A stretch of 64,000 nt of DNA, taken from contig NZ_CP041198.1 in assembly GCF_006517815.1 (NCBI RefSeq), positions 2,852,001 to 2,916,000 on the forward strand, given 5' to 3'. Every line of letters starts with the position of its first letter. The stretch's first letter is position 1. The translations under genes and the position numbers were made by a program. Below, in pieces: positions 1 through 8,377 of the stretch. The notes under the pieces were generated by a model, which was not told where the DNA came from, did not search any database, and was given only the letters and a program-made list of their open reading frames with translations. Source of the DNA: Pseudarthrobacter sp. NIBRBAC000502770 (lineage in GTDB: Bacteria; Actinomycetota; Actinomycetes; Actinomycetales; Micrococcaceae).

Positions 1-1042
1 GATATTTGGCCAGCCAATTTAGGCGATGCTGTCTACTGGCCGACGGCTCGAGAAATCGTGTTGAAGAAACCGTATGCCCGGTTTCACGTAAAACACTACA
101 TAGTTCATTCTCGTAATGAAGCAATGCCGCACCCAACGGGTTAATAATATGTACTCGGCCGGGTAGGAGAGGTTTCATAACCGGCAGCGGAAGGGGCGAT
201 GATAGGCCCCGCAAATAATCTCTGGTCCTGCCAACCTCCCGTCGGCGAACTACATCCGCAACAATCTTTCGCGCCACCATTAGTGGTGGCACTATTCTCG
301 CCCTTAGAAAGCCACCATGCTCGCGAAGGAAAAGCCGGATGTTCCGCGCAAAGAAATAAGGAGGAATTCCACCCGATTGTTGCCATACCTTAGCAGTAGG
401 TACCCAAAGAACCTCGTAGCCATCCCTACCTAGGGTAAGGTGCAAGTCAGTTTCCTCCATGTACAGGAAGTAACCTTCAGGTACCGTGCGCTCTGAGATT
501 TCTTTCCATCGGTACAACAAGAATGCCCCATCGAGCCATTGACGTCGAATTGGAGTATGGTATTGGTGGAGGATTTCCAGGCTTTCTCGATGGCCGTAAT
601 GTGCCGGCACTCCAGTAAGTCGATCGATGTAGCCTCCCGTCGACCATATGTATTCCTCTTCAATTCCGGATATCAATGTTGGACCGGCTACTGCCGCCCG
701 CGGGTTTCCCTCGAGGGCCTCATAAAGATCGGAGACAGCACCCGCGGCGGGTTGCGTCTCGTGCGTGGAGACCAGAAGGTAGTCGGGCACCACCGTCCGG
801 TTTGAAAAGTGGGCTATGGAATGGTTTACTGCTGCCGCATATCCATTGTTCGGAGTGAACTCCAAGTCGACTTCGGCATTTATTGTCTCACGAAGTTCGC
901 TTCGTCTTTCAGGCTCTTCACTATTGTCAACAACCAGGATGTTTTGCGGAAGCACTCCCTGCATAAGCAGGGCGTCAACGACTCCGCCCACTGATGCATA
1001 GCTTCGGTGATGGACCACGACCGCGGCGACGTGCGTAAGCAA
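1..1042 (-). CDS. Family 2 glycosyltransferase (3' end beyond window)
   Basis: The frame is open from a TTG at 1042 to the left edge (about 347 codons), so the C-terminus is missing. An in-frame stop lies directly before the TTG, and AGGGGGAAATAG just upstream supplies the ribosome site, so TTG is the only sensible start. The N-terminus has the GT-A signature VAAVVVHHRSYASVGGVVDA followed by ILVVDNS and later PNNGYAAAVN; the middle has GYFLYMEETDLHLTL and WQQSGG, typical of rhamnosyltransferase-like GT2 enzymes that add a sugar to a lipid-linked glycan. The usual DxD/SDP metal site reads STHETQP here, an atypical form. It follows the DUF1972-type glycosyltransferase by 44 nt on the same strand, so the two are probably cotranscribed. 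Donor and acceptor sugars cannot be told. GC content is low relative to the rest of the window. Confidence 0.85.
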   Translation of the reverse strand, partial: MLTHVAAVVVHHRSYASVGGVVDALLMQGVLPQNILVVDNSEEPERRSELRETINAEVDLEFTPNNGYAAAVNHSIAHFSNRTVVPDYLLVSTHETQPAAGAVSDLYEALEGNPRAAVAGPTLISGIEEEYIWSTGGYIDRLTGVPAHYGHRESLEILHQYHTPIRRQWLDGAFLLYRWKEISERTVPEGYFLYMEETDLHLTLGRDGYEVLWVPTAKVWQQSGGIPPYFFARNIRLFLREHGGFLRARIVPPLMVARKIVADVVRRREVGRTRDYLRGLSSPLPLPVMKPLLPGRVHIINPLGAALLHYENELCSVLRETGHTVSSTRFLEPSASRQHRLNWLAKY

Positions 1043-1086
1043 CTATTTCCCCCTAGAAGAAAGTAATACAAATCTTCCCAGCACGG

Positions 1087-2232
1087 CTAAGACCGCGCAG
1101 GAACGTGACGGGATCTAAGTACCTTTTCGGCTTCTTCCTCGTACGCCCTGCACACGTTTGCCCACGAATAGGTTGTCGCCGCCCGCGACAGTCCATTGGA
1201 GGAAGCTTCGGCCTGTAAGTTCACATCCGCCGCTAACTCCAAGACTGAAGAAACGACGTCTCTGGGCTCAACTGCGGTAAACCTCCCATGTGGACCCAGC
1301 ACTTCCCGGTTATAAACAGTGTCGCGGGCAAGCGTGGGTGCACCACATGCCATGGCCTGCACCAGGGCCGGATTCGTACCCCCAACGCTGTGACCGTGAA
1401 AATAGACGCCGCAATGTTGCCAAAGTGAAAGCAATTTTGCATCGTCGCTCACGTGCCCGAGCCAATGAACATTTTCATGTTTGAGGCTGAGCGCCTCGGC
1501 CTTATCATCGAGCGGACCGCCATAGCCGGACGAACCAACAATGACAACAGGAAAATTCTTGGCTATTTCCGGTACAGCCTCGAAGAACTCTTCTACCGAG
1601 TTCTCGGGAACAAAACGCGCCACAATTAGTACGTAGCCTCGGTGATTCAATCCATCCACAAGCGGAAGCTCGGCCGGAATGTCGCCGCCGTAGGGAATAA
1701 AGGTTGATTCTCTATCAAAATCTCTTTTCCAGCGCCTAGAAATCTCAACGGAGTCAGCTATAAGCGTCGTCCCAAAACGAGCCGTGAAATGCGCGCCCAG
1801 TTTAAACACACCTTTGGCCAGACGTCCCCATTTGGCGCGTTCCCACTCAATGCCATCAACATTCACAATGGTTGGGATGCCTCGGAGCCGGAGTAGGGGA
1901 AGCCAAAACCCGTTGGCAACATTCATGATTATGGCGACGTCGGGTTTTTGCATGCAGGCGTGCAACACGGAGGTCAAACCGAAGGTCAGTGTGCTTAAGG
2001 ACTTTGTCTCAAGTCCCTTTGTTTCGACCAACTGGACTCTCAAATCTCGAGCAGGATCGTCCATCCGCGCGGCTCCGGGTCGCCCGTAGACGACGGCATT
2101 CCAACCGCGAGCAGCAAGATAAGGAGCCAATTTACGGACTGCCGTCTCAAATCCACCGTAATAGCTCGGGTACCCCCTAGTTCCGATAATCGCCACAGTT
2201 CGGTCTTGCGGTGCGGCAGTCGTTCTCTTCAT
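1087..2232 (-). CDS. DUF1972/GT4-type glycosyltransferase (rhamnosyltransferase-like)
   Basis: A 381-residue protein with an N-terminal DUF1972 block (VAIIGTRGYPSYYGGFET, about residues 13-30) and a C-terminal GT-B glycosyl transferase group 1 domain (GHVSDDAKLLSLWQHCGVYFHGHSVGGTNPAL region, about 255-290, where the EX7E-type nucleotide-sugar site lies). Enzymes of this architecture add rhamnose or similar sugars to undecaprenyl-linked repeat units at the inner face of the membrane. The start at 2232 has GGAACTGG just upstream. It reads towards the GT2 gene and away from the divergently transcribed priming transferase, so this is the edge of a polysaccharide locus. The exact sugar is not predictable from sequence. 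Confidence 0.88.
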   Translation of the reverse strand: MKRTTAAPQDRTVAIIGTRGYPSYYGGFETAVRKLAPYLAARGWNAVVYGRPGAARMDDPARDLRVQLVETKGLETKSLSTLTFGLTSVLHACMQKPDVAIIMNVANGFWLPLLRLRGIPTIVNVDGIEWERAKWGRLAKGVFKLGAHFTARFGTTLIADSVEISRRWKRDFDRESTFIPYGGDIPAELPLVDGLNHRGYVLIVARFVPENSVEEFFEAVPEIAKNFPVVIVGSSGYGGPLDDKAEALSLKHENVHWLGHVSDDAKLLSLWQHCGVYFHGHSVGGTNPALVQAMACGAPTLARDTVYNREVLGPHGRFTAVEPRDVVSSVLELAADVNLQAEASSNGLSRAATTYSWANVCRAYEEEAEKVLRSRHVPARS

Positions 2233-2598
2233 CCAGTTCCATCTTCTCCCGGGCGTCTAGTTCGCGCCGTGTCCCTTCCGAACACACCATTCCTGTACGA
2301 AACGGCGTTCATCAGGGGTAGCCACGCATCGAGGCTCGTAACGGATCGATGGAAATCGATTTCCGACGAAACACCCCAAACACGCGTTGAGATCCGGCGC
2401 TTCTGACACGGCTCTGTTCGTCCCGCTAACCATAACCTGAACCTGGGCACATGAAGTGATGGGAACATGCGATACAGACCTACTTAGGCGCAAGCCCAAC
2501 TCCTCGTCATGAAAAAATGGAGGGAGACTGGCTGCTCGCTGTATCGTTACGCCGGGGGTTATTCCCGGCCTAACTAACGAACTGGTAGGGATACTGAC
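2233..2598. promoter_or_regulatory. Divergent promoter region of the polysaccharide locus
   Basis: A 366-nt gene-free stretch between the minus-strand glycosyltransferase and the plus-strand priming transferase, so it should carry promoters for both directions. A short hairpin (GCCGGG 2551-2556 pairing with CCCGGC 2564-2569) lies 30 nt before the TTG start at 2599. I see no convincing small gene here and cannot place the -35/-10 boxes with confidence. Confidence 0.4.
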
Positions 2599-4035
2599 TT
2601 GGGGACAACGCGTGATTGGCGTCAACGAACGTCGCGACGGCTGCGTATCGTCGACGCGTTCGTAATAGTGTGGGCGATTTCTGGTGCCTATATCGTGCGC
2701 TTCGGTTTTGCTCCGAACCTCGTCGTCGAAGGACAAGACTTCTCCTACATGGGGCTGTCGGTGGCTCTGGTCATCGCGTGGTGGCTAATGCTCGGCGCAT
2801 GGAACAGCAGACAAAGTCGAATCTTGGGCTCGGGCGCAGACGAATACAAACGTGTCGCAGCCGCGTCACTTTGGCTGTTCGGGATAGTAGCCATCGTTTC
2901 ATATGTGCTTCGAATCGACACTGCCAGGGGTTACGTCGGCATTGCGCTTCCGGTCGGATTACTTGGGCTGCTGCTGGCGCGCTGGCTGCTGCGGCAGCAC
3001 CTATCAGTGGATCGTCAGGGCGGCTTCAGCATGTCACGGTTGATGATTCTGGGAGGCCCGAGCGCGGTTGCGCATCTGGCCGACACGCTTGCGGGAGCGA
3101 GGCACTCCGGCTATCTGCCAGTCGCCGCCTATACCCCTGGTGGTCTTGATAAGAACACCAGTGCAGACATCTCCGGTCTGCCCGTCCTTGGCTCAGACCC
3201 CGCAATCCCGTCGATACTTGCTGCCATCGACGAATCGAATGCTGATGCCGTCGCTGTTTCCGCCGGAGTGCAGTTGCACCCGCAGACTCTTCGTCACCTG
3301 GGTTGGGAATTAGCTTCCCGGAACGTTGGCCTCATCATGGCCCCGGCGCTGACTGACATTGCTGGTCCTCGTATCCACACCCAGCAAGTCGCCGGGCTTC
3401 CGCTTATCCATGTAACGACACCAACCTTGGAAGGTGGGCAACGGGTTGCCAAGCGCCTCTTCGACGTTGCTGTGTCCGGCGTCCTGATTGTGTGTGCATC
3501 CCCCCTCATGGCGCTCATTGCACTCGCAGTTAAGCTCGACAGCCGTGGGCCGGCCCTGTTTCGTCAGGAGCGCGTAGGAATCGAAGGCGCACCATTCAAA
3601 ATGCTGAAGTTTCGCTCGATGGTTGTGGACGCGGAATCGCAACTCAGCAACCTCGCTACCAGGAACGAAGGTAGCGGCGTTTTGTTTAAGATGAAGAGCG
3701 ATCCGCGGGTGACCCGCGCCGGGGGGTTCCTGCGCCGATACAGCTTGGATGAACTCCCCCAACTCTTCAACGTCTTTTACGGATCAATGAGCTTGGTCGG
3801 CCCACGCCCACCTCTGCCTCGAGAGGTCGAAGCCTACGAACACGACGTGCGTCGGCGGCTGCTGGTTAAGCCTGGACTGACAGGACTCTGGCAAGTCAGT
3901 GGACGTTCAGATCTGTCGTGGCAAGACTCCGTGCGTCTGGACCTCTACTACGTCGAAAACTGGTCCCTAGCAGGGGACATGGTGATCCTGTTGCGAACCG
4001 CGCGTGCTGTCTTTCAGAGCACCGGCGCCTACTGA
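2599..4035 (+). CDS. Polyprenyl glycosylphosphotransferase (priming sugar transferase)
   Basis: 478 residues. The N-terminal half holds four to five membrane helices (about residues 15-115), then a CoA-binding-like CapD/flippase-type linker (LMILGGPSAVAHLA), a fifth helix near 290-310 and the catalytic bacterial sugar transferase domain (KRLFDVAVSGVLIVCASPL; FRQERVGIEGAPFKMLKFRSM; YSLDELPQLFNVFYGSMSLV; KPGLTGLWQVSGRSDLSWQD). Proteins of this WbaP/CpsE-type family transfer a sugar-1-phosphate from a UDP-sugar to undecaprenyl phosphate and so start repeat-unit synthesis. The start is TTG at 2599 with GGTAGGG eight bases upstream. The DUF4012 gene follows after 42 nt in the same direction. Confidence 0.92.
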   Translation: MGTTRDWRQRTSRRLRIVDAFVIVWAISGAYIVRFGFAPNLVVEGQDFSYMGLSVALVIAWWLMLGAWNSRQSRILGSGADEYKRVAAASLWLFGIVAIVSYVLRIDTARGYVGIALPVGLLGLLLARWLLRQHLSVDRQGGFSMSRLMILGGPSAVAHLADTLAGARHSGYLPVAAYTPGGLDKNTSADISGLPVLGSDPAIPSILAAIDESNADAVAVSAGVQLHPQTLRHLGWELASRNVGLIMAPALTDIAGPRIHTQQVAGLPLIHVTTPTLEGGQRVAKRLFDVAVSGVLIVCASPLMALIALAVKLDSRGPALFRQERVGIEGAPFKMLKFRSMVVDAESQLSNLATRNEGSGVLFKMKSDPRVTRAGGFLRRYSLDELPQLFNVFYGSMSLVGPRPPLPREVEAYEHDVRRRLLVKPGLTGLWQVSGRSDLSWQDSVRLDLYYVENWSLAGDMVILLRTARAVFQSTGAY

Positions 4036-4077
4036 TGACTGAGATATCGAATTATTGCAAGCTGGAAGGATCCGCCC

Positions 4078-5943
4078 ATGCCAGGACCCCATGAATCACG
4101 TCCGCGGGGGCTTGATCGAAATGAGGCCACGAAACGGTCCCGTAAGCTTCGGATTCGCCGACTTCTTGTGTGGTTTCTTGGCTGTCTCTTGCTTCTCGTC
4201 ATAGCGGCATCATGGCTCGCATACAAAGCGTCCCGGGTGAACGCAGACTTGTCAGCAGCAGCCAACCTAGTGCAGCAGCTGAAACACCAAATATCCTCAT
4301 CCGATACGGGCGGTGCGGCTTCTACTGTCGATCAGATGGCAAATTACACCGAGAGTGCAAAGAACTCCGCCCAGGATCCCGTTTGGACCATCGCATCGGG
4401 GCTGCCTTGGATTGGTCCCAATCTCTCGGCCGTGACAGAAGTGGCCCGTTCAGCTGACGACGTTACGCATTTGGGAATGGCTCCGCTCGTGAGGATCTAC
4501 GACTCTCTCGACTGGAAAGAGCTTGTTCCAAAATCTTCGGGATCCAATCTGGCTCCGCTAAAGAACGCAGCTCCGACAGTGTCATCTGCAGCCTATGCAG
4601 TGGCTGCCTCGGCAGACCGGCTGAACAGCATTAACTCCGATAACCTGCTTCCACAGGTGTCCGCTCCACTCGACAGTGCGCGAGAAGAGCTTCAACAAGC
4701 AACCACCGCACTAAATACCGCAGCGAATGTCGCACAAATTGCTCCAGATATGCTGGGTGCAGACGGGTCCAAGCGCTACCTGCTGATGATTCAAAACAAT
4801 GCTGAAACACGCGCTTCCGGCGGAATCCCGGGTGCTCTCGCCGAACTGACCATCGACCAAGGGAAACTACGTCTCGGCAAACAGAGCTCCGCTACTGAAC
4901 TGGGAACGATGACACCGGTTCTTCCTGTTGAGGCCCAACAGCAACAAATCTTCTCAAGCCGTATCGGCAAATACATGCAGGATGTGAATTTAACACCTGA
5001 TTTTCCCACTGCAGCCGCTACAGCAAAAGCCATGTGGCAACAAAAGACCGGCGAGAGTCTTGACGGAGTCGTTTCCATCGACCCAGTGGCCTTCAGTTAT
5101 CTTTTGGATGCCACCGGCCCGATCAAGGTCACCAATCCGCAGGTAGTGGCTCTGGCCAAGGGCAAACTTCCTGTCGTCCTAACAAAGGAGAACATAGTTT
5201 CTACGCTCCTGTCCGACGTCTACGCTAAGATCGAGGACCCGAAGCTGCAGGACGCCTACTTTGCGGGAGTAGCCCAGGAGGTGTTCGGCGCCCTTTCGGA
5301 AGGGAATGGTGATGCCAAATCGTTGGTGGCAAGTCTTACCCGAGGTGTCGAAGAGGGACGGGTCTCTTTGTGGTCCGCAAACTCAGCTCAGCAGGCGATC
5401 ATTGGAACCTATAAATTGGGTGGCTCCGTCAGCGGTCCAAGCGTCTCACCAGCCGAATTCGGTACGTACTTCAACGACGGAACTGGCGCCAAGATGGATT
5501 ACTACGTCAAACGAACAGTTCAACTTATCAAGAAGTGCTCCAAGGATGGGTACGAGGAAACGGCTATTCGAATCGTGAGCACAAACACAGCGCCCGCAGA
5601 TGCCGCGAAGTCTTTGCCCTCATACGTTACCGGCGGTGGTCACTATGGCGTTGCTCCAGGGACTGTCCGGACAAATGTCGTCGTCTACGGACCAGTCCAA
5701 GCAAACATCGAATCCGCCAGCCTCGACGGACAGAAGACGACTTTCGCCCCCTACTTACACGCCAACCGGCCAGTAGGGGTGGTTGGCCAGCAGCTCACAC
5801 CAGGCCAAACCGAAACGGTTGAGTTCACCTTCGGGAAGATTGTTCAGCACACGGAACCTAACCTGGTTGTCACACCAACTGTCCAGCCTGTAAAGGACGT
5901 TATCCTGCCGACGGAGAATGCGTCCTGTGATCACGGCCAGTGA
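4078..5943 (+). CDS. DUF4012 membrane-anchored extracytoplasmic protein
   Basis: 621 residues. A short basic cytoplasmic segment is followed by one membrane helix (about residues 27-50, RRLLVWFLGCLLLLVIAA) and a large outside domain that matches the DUF4012 family, which is regularly found in actinobacterial polysaccharide clusters; its biochemical function is unknown. A DAG-like segment RASGGIPGALAELTIDQGKL (about 242-261) and the STLLSDVYAK segment are typical of the family. ATG at 4078 has GGAAGG upstream. It lies 42 nt after the priming transferase and is the last gene of the low-GC stretch. A role in linking or processing the glycan is only an inference from context. Confidence 0.85.
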   Translation: MPGPHESRPRGLDRNEATKRSRKLRIRRLLVWFLGCLLLLVIAASWLAYKASRVNADLSAAANLVQQLKHQISSSDTGGAASTVDQMANYTESAKNSAQDPVWTIASGLPWIGPNLSAVTEVARSADDVTHLGMAPLVRIYDSLDWKELVPKSSGSNLAPLKNAAPTVSSAAYAVAASADRLNSINSDNLLPQVSAPLDSAREELQQATTALNTAANVAQIAPDMLGADGSKRYLLMIQNNAETRASGGIPGALAELTIDQGKLRLGKQSSATELGTMTPVLPVEAQQQQIFSSRIGKYMQDVNLTPDFPTAAATAKAMWQQKTGESLDGVVSIDPVAFSYLLDATGPIKVTNPQVVALAKGKLPVVLTKENIVSTLLSDVYAKIEDPKLQDAYFAGVAQEVFGALSEGNGDAKSLVASLTRGVEEGRVSLWSANSAQQAIIGTYKLGGSVSGPSVSPAEFGTYFNDGTGAKMDYYVKRTVQLIKKCSKDGYEETAIRIVSTNTAPADAAKSLPSYVTGGGHYGVAPGTVRTNVVVYGPVQANIESASLDGQKTTFAPYLHANRPVGVVGQQLTPGQTETVEFTFGKIVQHTEPNLVVTPTVQPVKDVILPTENASCDHGQ

Positions 5944-6113
5944 CAGTCGCGTTAACACTATGTAAACCGACTGGATTGAGGTTGGTTACAACCAATCCGG
6001 GATGGTACGTTCTATCTGGGATATCTATCCGTAGTTCTGCACATGGTCTCGTGCGGAGGGGACACTTCCCCAAAATCGGGTATCAAAACTTAAACGTCTC
6101 CGGGGGGACACAC

Positions 6114-6728
6114 ATGAAGAAAACACTCGCCGCGCTCGCACTGGCCGGCTCCATTGCACTCATCGGTTCCGCGCCTGCCATGGCCGCAACCTACCCAGCA
6201 CTTCCGCCGCAGGCCGCCGTCTCCGACGGCACCGTTGGACCGGGTGAAACCTTCGTGTTCCGCGGCCAAGGCTTCCTCGCCGGGGAACGACTGATCATCC
6301 GCGTTACTCCCGGACAGGCTCCTGCCTCGAACGGCGCCAACATCGCCGGTAGCCGTGCCGTTGCTGCACGCATCAACGTTGTAGCCGAGGCACAGACCCT
6401 GTCCGCTCAGGCCGACGCGAAGGGTGCTGTTGAACTGCCCATCGCCATCAACGAGGCCGGCACCTACTCCATCACCGCCACCGGCGAAACCTCAGGCGTG
6501 ACTGTTGGTCCCGTCACGGTCACCGTTGCGGCCGCTCTGGCAAACACCGGCAGCGTTGTTGCCGGCACCACCGGCGGCGCTCCGCTGGCCAATACTGGCG
6601 GCCTGGCCAACACCGGCGCCGACTCCGGCCTGGTCCTTTGGACTCTGGTGGGCGCAGGCGCACTGGCCGCAGGTGCAACCTCCGTCGTGGTGGTTCGCCG
6701 CCGTGCCAAGGCTGAGGTCGCTGCCTAG
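6114..6728 (+). CDS. LAxTG-anchored cell-wall protein
   Basis: 204 residues from ATG 6114, chosen because GGGGGGAC precedes it and a clean Sec signal peptide follows (MKKTLAALALAGSIALIGSA, cleavage after AMA, about residue 26). The mature part is a small beta-rich domain. The C-terminus has the sorting layout: LANTG near residues 164-168, then a hydrophobic stretch and RRRAK. LAxTG is the motif used by class E sortases of high-GC Gram-positives, so covalent attachment to peptidoglycan is likely. LANTG occurs three times in the last 65 residues (about 142, 158 and 164), which is unusual. No sortase gene is in the window. A terminator follows directly. Confidence 0.85.
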   Translation: MKKTLAALALAGSIALIGSAPAMAATYPALPPQAAVSDGTVGPGETFVFRGQGFLAGERLIIRVTPGQAPASNGANIAGSRAVAARINVVAEAQTLSAQADAKGAVELPIAINEAGTYSITATGETSGVTVGPVTVTVAAALANTGSVVAGTTGGAPLANTGGLANTGADSGLVLWTLVGAGALAAGATSVVVVRRRAKAEVAA

Positions 6729-6751
6729 CCCCAGTATTTTTTGCACCAACG

Positions 6752-6794
6752 AAGGTGGGTGCATTTCCGGAAACGGAGATGCACCCACCTTTTG
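6752..6794 (+). terminator. Rho-independent terminator after the LAxTG gene
   Basis: AAGGTGGGTGCAT (6752-6764) pairs perfectly with ATGCACCCACCTT (6779-6791); an inner TCCG/CGGA pair closes a GAAA loop, and TTTT follows. It lies 24 nt after the stop of the wall-protein gene. Confidence 0.9.
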
Positions 6795-6818
6795 CTTTGT
6801 GTGGTATCTATTTGATCT

Positions 6819-6965
6819 ATGGGGAGACATTGGCGCAGGGCACCACGCGAATACGACTTTTCTATCCCACTCCCCAGCCCACAAGTGCTCGGCTACGCCC
6901 TCCTCGTTCTCCTCGCAGCCTGCGCCCTGGCCACCGCCGCCTCCGCCCTTCTACGGACGTCCTGA
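6819..6965 (+). CDS. 48-residue single-span membrane protein
   Basis: A small frame starting ATG GGG AGA at 6819 and ending TGA at 6963-6965. It codes for a basic N-terminus (MGRHWRRAPREYDF), a short polar turn and one hydrophobic helix (VLGYALLVLLAACALATAAS, about residues 23-42). Codon third positions are strongly G/C, as in real genes of this genome. No Shine-Dalgarno is visible; TATCTA ends eight bases before the ATG, so a leaderless transcript is possible. The stop is 7 nt before the TTG of the VanZ-like gene, and the TGAGG across the stop is that gene's ribosome site, suggesting translational coupling. Function unknown. Confidence 0.6.
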   Translation: MGRHWRRAPREYDFSIPLPSPQVLGYALLVLLAACALATAASALLRTS

Positions 6966-6972
6966 GGCCCAC

Positions 6973-7428
6973 TTGAGAATCCTCAATAACCACCGGCTGT
7001 GGCAGCTCATCCTCGCGGCCATGGTGGTTCCATTGGCCCTTGTTGCCTTCTGGCCGACGCCCGTGGACCAGCCCGTCTCAGGGCAACTGGCCATCGTGTT
7101 GAATTTCCTCCACCATTACGGCATTCCCCCCTGGTTTAACTACGACTTTGTGGAACGCTCCGCCAACGTTGGCCTGTTCATTCCTGCGGGTTTCGTTGCC
7201 ACCCTGGCATTTCCCAACAAGAAATGGTGGCAAATCGGCGCCTTCGGAATGCTCATTTCCGGCTGCATCGAACTCGGACAGTTCCTGTTTCTTCACAGCC
7301 GCTTTGCAAGCCCGTCAGATGTCATGACCAACACGTCAGGCGCTGTCATCGGCGCCCTGCTGGCACTCCTGGCCATGCAAAAAGGGAGGCCCGCCGCCAT
7401 CCGGCAACGCGCCTCCCAAAAACAATAG
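6973..7428 (+). CDS. VanZ-like membrane protein
   Basis: 151 residues from TTG 6973, with TGAGG eight bases upstream; no ATG fits the domain. There are four predicted helices (about residues 10-27, 58-75, 82-98 and 118-136). The VanZ-like core is visible in NVGLFIPAGFVATLAFP and the GCIELGQFLFLHSRFASPSDVMTNT region, with the conserved acidic residue in CIELGQ and the RxxSxxDxxxN motif. VanZ relatives are of uncertain function, often tied to teicoplanin resistance or cell-surface glycan genes. It ends 10 nt from the convergent galU stop. Confidence 0.8.
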   Translation: MRILNNHRLWQLILAAMVVPLALVAFWPTPVDQPVSGQLAIVLNFLHHYGIPPWFNYDFVERSANVGLFIPAGFVATLAFPNKKWWQIGAFGMLISGCIELGQFLFLHSRFASPSDVMTNTSGAVIGALLALLAMQKGRPAAIRQRASQKQ

Positions 7429-7438
7429 AACGCCAGGA

Positions 7439-8329
7439 CTACCCGACGAAGCCCTTCATCCAGGTTTTCAGGTCCTCGCCGAACTCCACGCGCTCGGAAG
7501 CCAGCGTGATGACGGCCTTGAGGTAGCTCAGCTTGTCGCCCGTGTCATAGCGGCGGCCTTTGAAGACCACACCATAAACGCCTGAGCCTTCGCCCTCGCC
7601 GGCTGCGAGGGTCTGCAGGGCGTCGGTCAGCTGGATCTCGTTGCCCCGGCCCGGAGCGGTGTTCTCCAGGACGCCGAACACCGAGTGGTGCAGCACGTAG
7701 CGGCCGATCACGGCAAGGTTGGACGGTGCGTCAGCAACCGCAGGCTTCTCCACCAGGCTGTTGACGCGGACGTAGTCCTCGCCTTCAACAACCGAGATGT
7801 CCGCGCAGCCGTAGGCACTGATCTGGGAGGGATCAACCTCGATCAGGGCGATCACCGAACCACCGGTCTTCTGCTGCACCTCCATCATGGTGGACAGCAG
7901 GGTCTCTGCCTCGTCGATCAGGTCGTCACCCAAGAGCACGGCGAAAGGCTCGTCCCCCACGTGCTGCTGGGCGCAGAGCACAGCGTGGCCCAGGCCCTTG
8001 GCCTCGCCTTGGCGGACGTAGTGGATTGGGCCCAGGTTGGAGGCGTACTCCACCATGCCCAGCTTGTCCTTGTCGCCCTTGGCCTCCAGAGCAGCTTCCA
8101 GGCCCGGCTCGCGGTCGAAGTGGTCCTCCAGGGCGCGCTTGTTGCGGCCGGTGATCATCAGCAGGTCGGTGAGGCCGGCGTCCACCGCTTCCTCGACCAC
8201 GTACTGGATGGCCGGGCGGTCAACGACAGGCAACATTTCCTTAGGCATTGCCTTGGTAGCGGGCAGGAAGCGTGTTCCCAATCCGGCAGCAGGAATGACG
8301 GCTTTGGTTATAGCTTTCCCCTTAGTCAT
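7439..8329 (-). CDS. galU: UTP-glucose-1-phosphate uridylyltransferase
   Basis: 296 residues, full length for the family. The N-terminal nucleotide-binding motif reads AVIPAAGLGTRFLPATKAMP (about residues 11-30), followed by KEMLPVVDRPAIQYVVEEA. Family signatures GDDLIDE, VEKP and GRYVL are present. The enzyme makes UDP-glucose from UTP and glucose-1-phosphate in the cytosol, feeding surface polysaccharide and glycolipid synthesis, which fits its place beside the envelope genes. AAGGTTCACCT precedes the ATG. It follows the nucleotidyltransferase gene by 48 nt on the same strand, so it could be the last gene of that operon or have its own promoter. Confidence 0.96.
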   Translation of the reverse strand: MTKGKAITKAVIPAAGLGTRFLPATKAMPKEMLPVVDRPAIQYVVEEAVDAGLTDLLMITGRNKRALEDHFDREPGLEAALEAKGDKDKLGMVEYASNLGPIHYVRQGEAKGLGHAVLCAQQHVGDEPFAVLLGDDLIDEAETLLSTMMEVQQKTGGSVIALIEVDPSQISAYGCADISVVEGEDYVRVNSLVEKPAVADAPSNLAVIGRYVLHHSVFGVLENTAPGRGNEIQLTDALQTLAAGEGEGSGVYGVVFKGRRYDTGDKLSYLKAVITLASERVEFGEDLKTWMKGFVG

Positions 8330-8340
8330 AGGTGAACCTT

Positions 8341-8352
8341 AACAAATTTGTT
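8341..8352. promoter_or_regulatory. Perfect 12-bp palindrome before galU
   Basis: AACAAATTTGTT is a perfect palindrome in the 48-nt gap between the nucleotidyltransferase stop and the galU start, 11 nt before the galU ATG. In GC-rich DNA this AT-rich dyad stands out and could bind a regulator of galU. No binding protein is identified. Confidence 0.35.
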
Positions 8353-8377
8353 GGGCTGATCGGCAATTGAATCGAAG

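Noticed and set aside
539..994. Plus-strand open frames in the first kilobase
   Set aside because: They lie in the codon-complementary frame of the TTG-started GT2 gene, whose minus-strand product has clear glycosyltransferase motifs.
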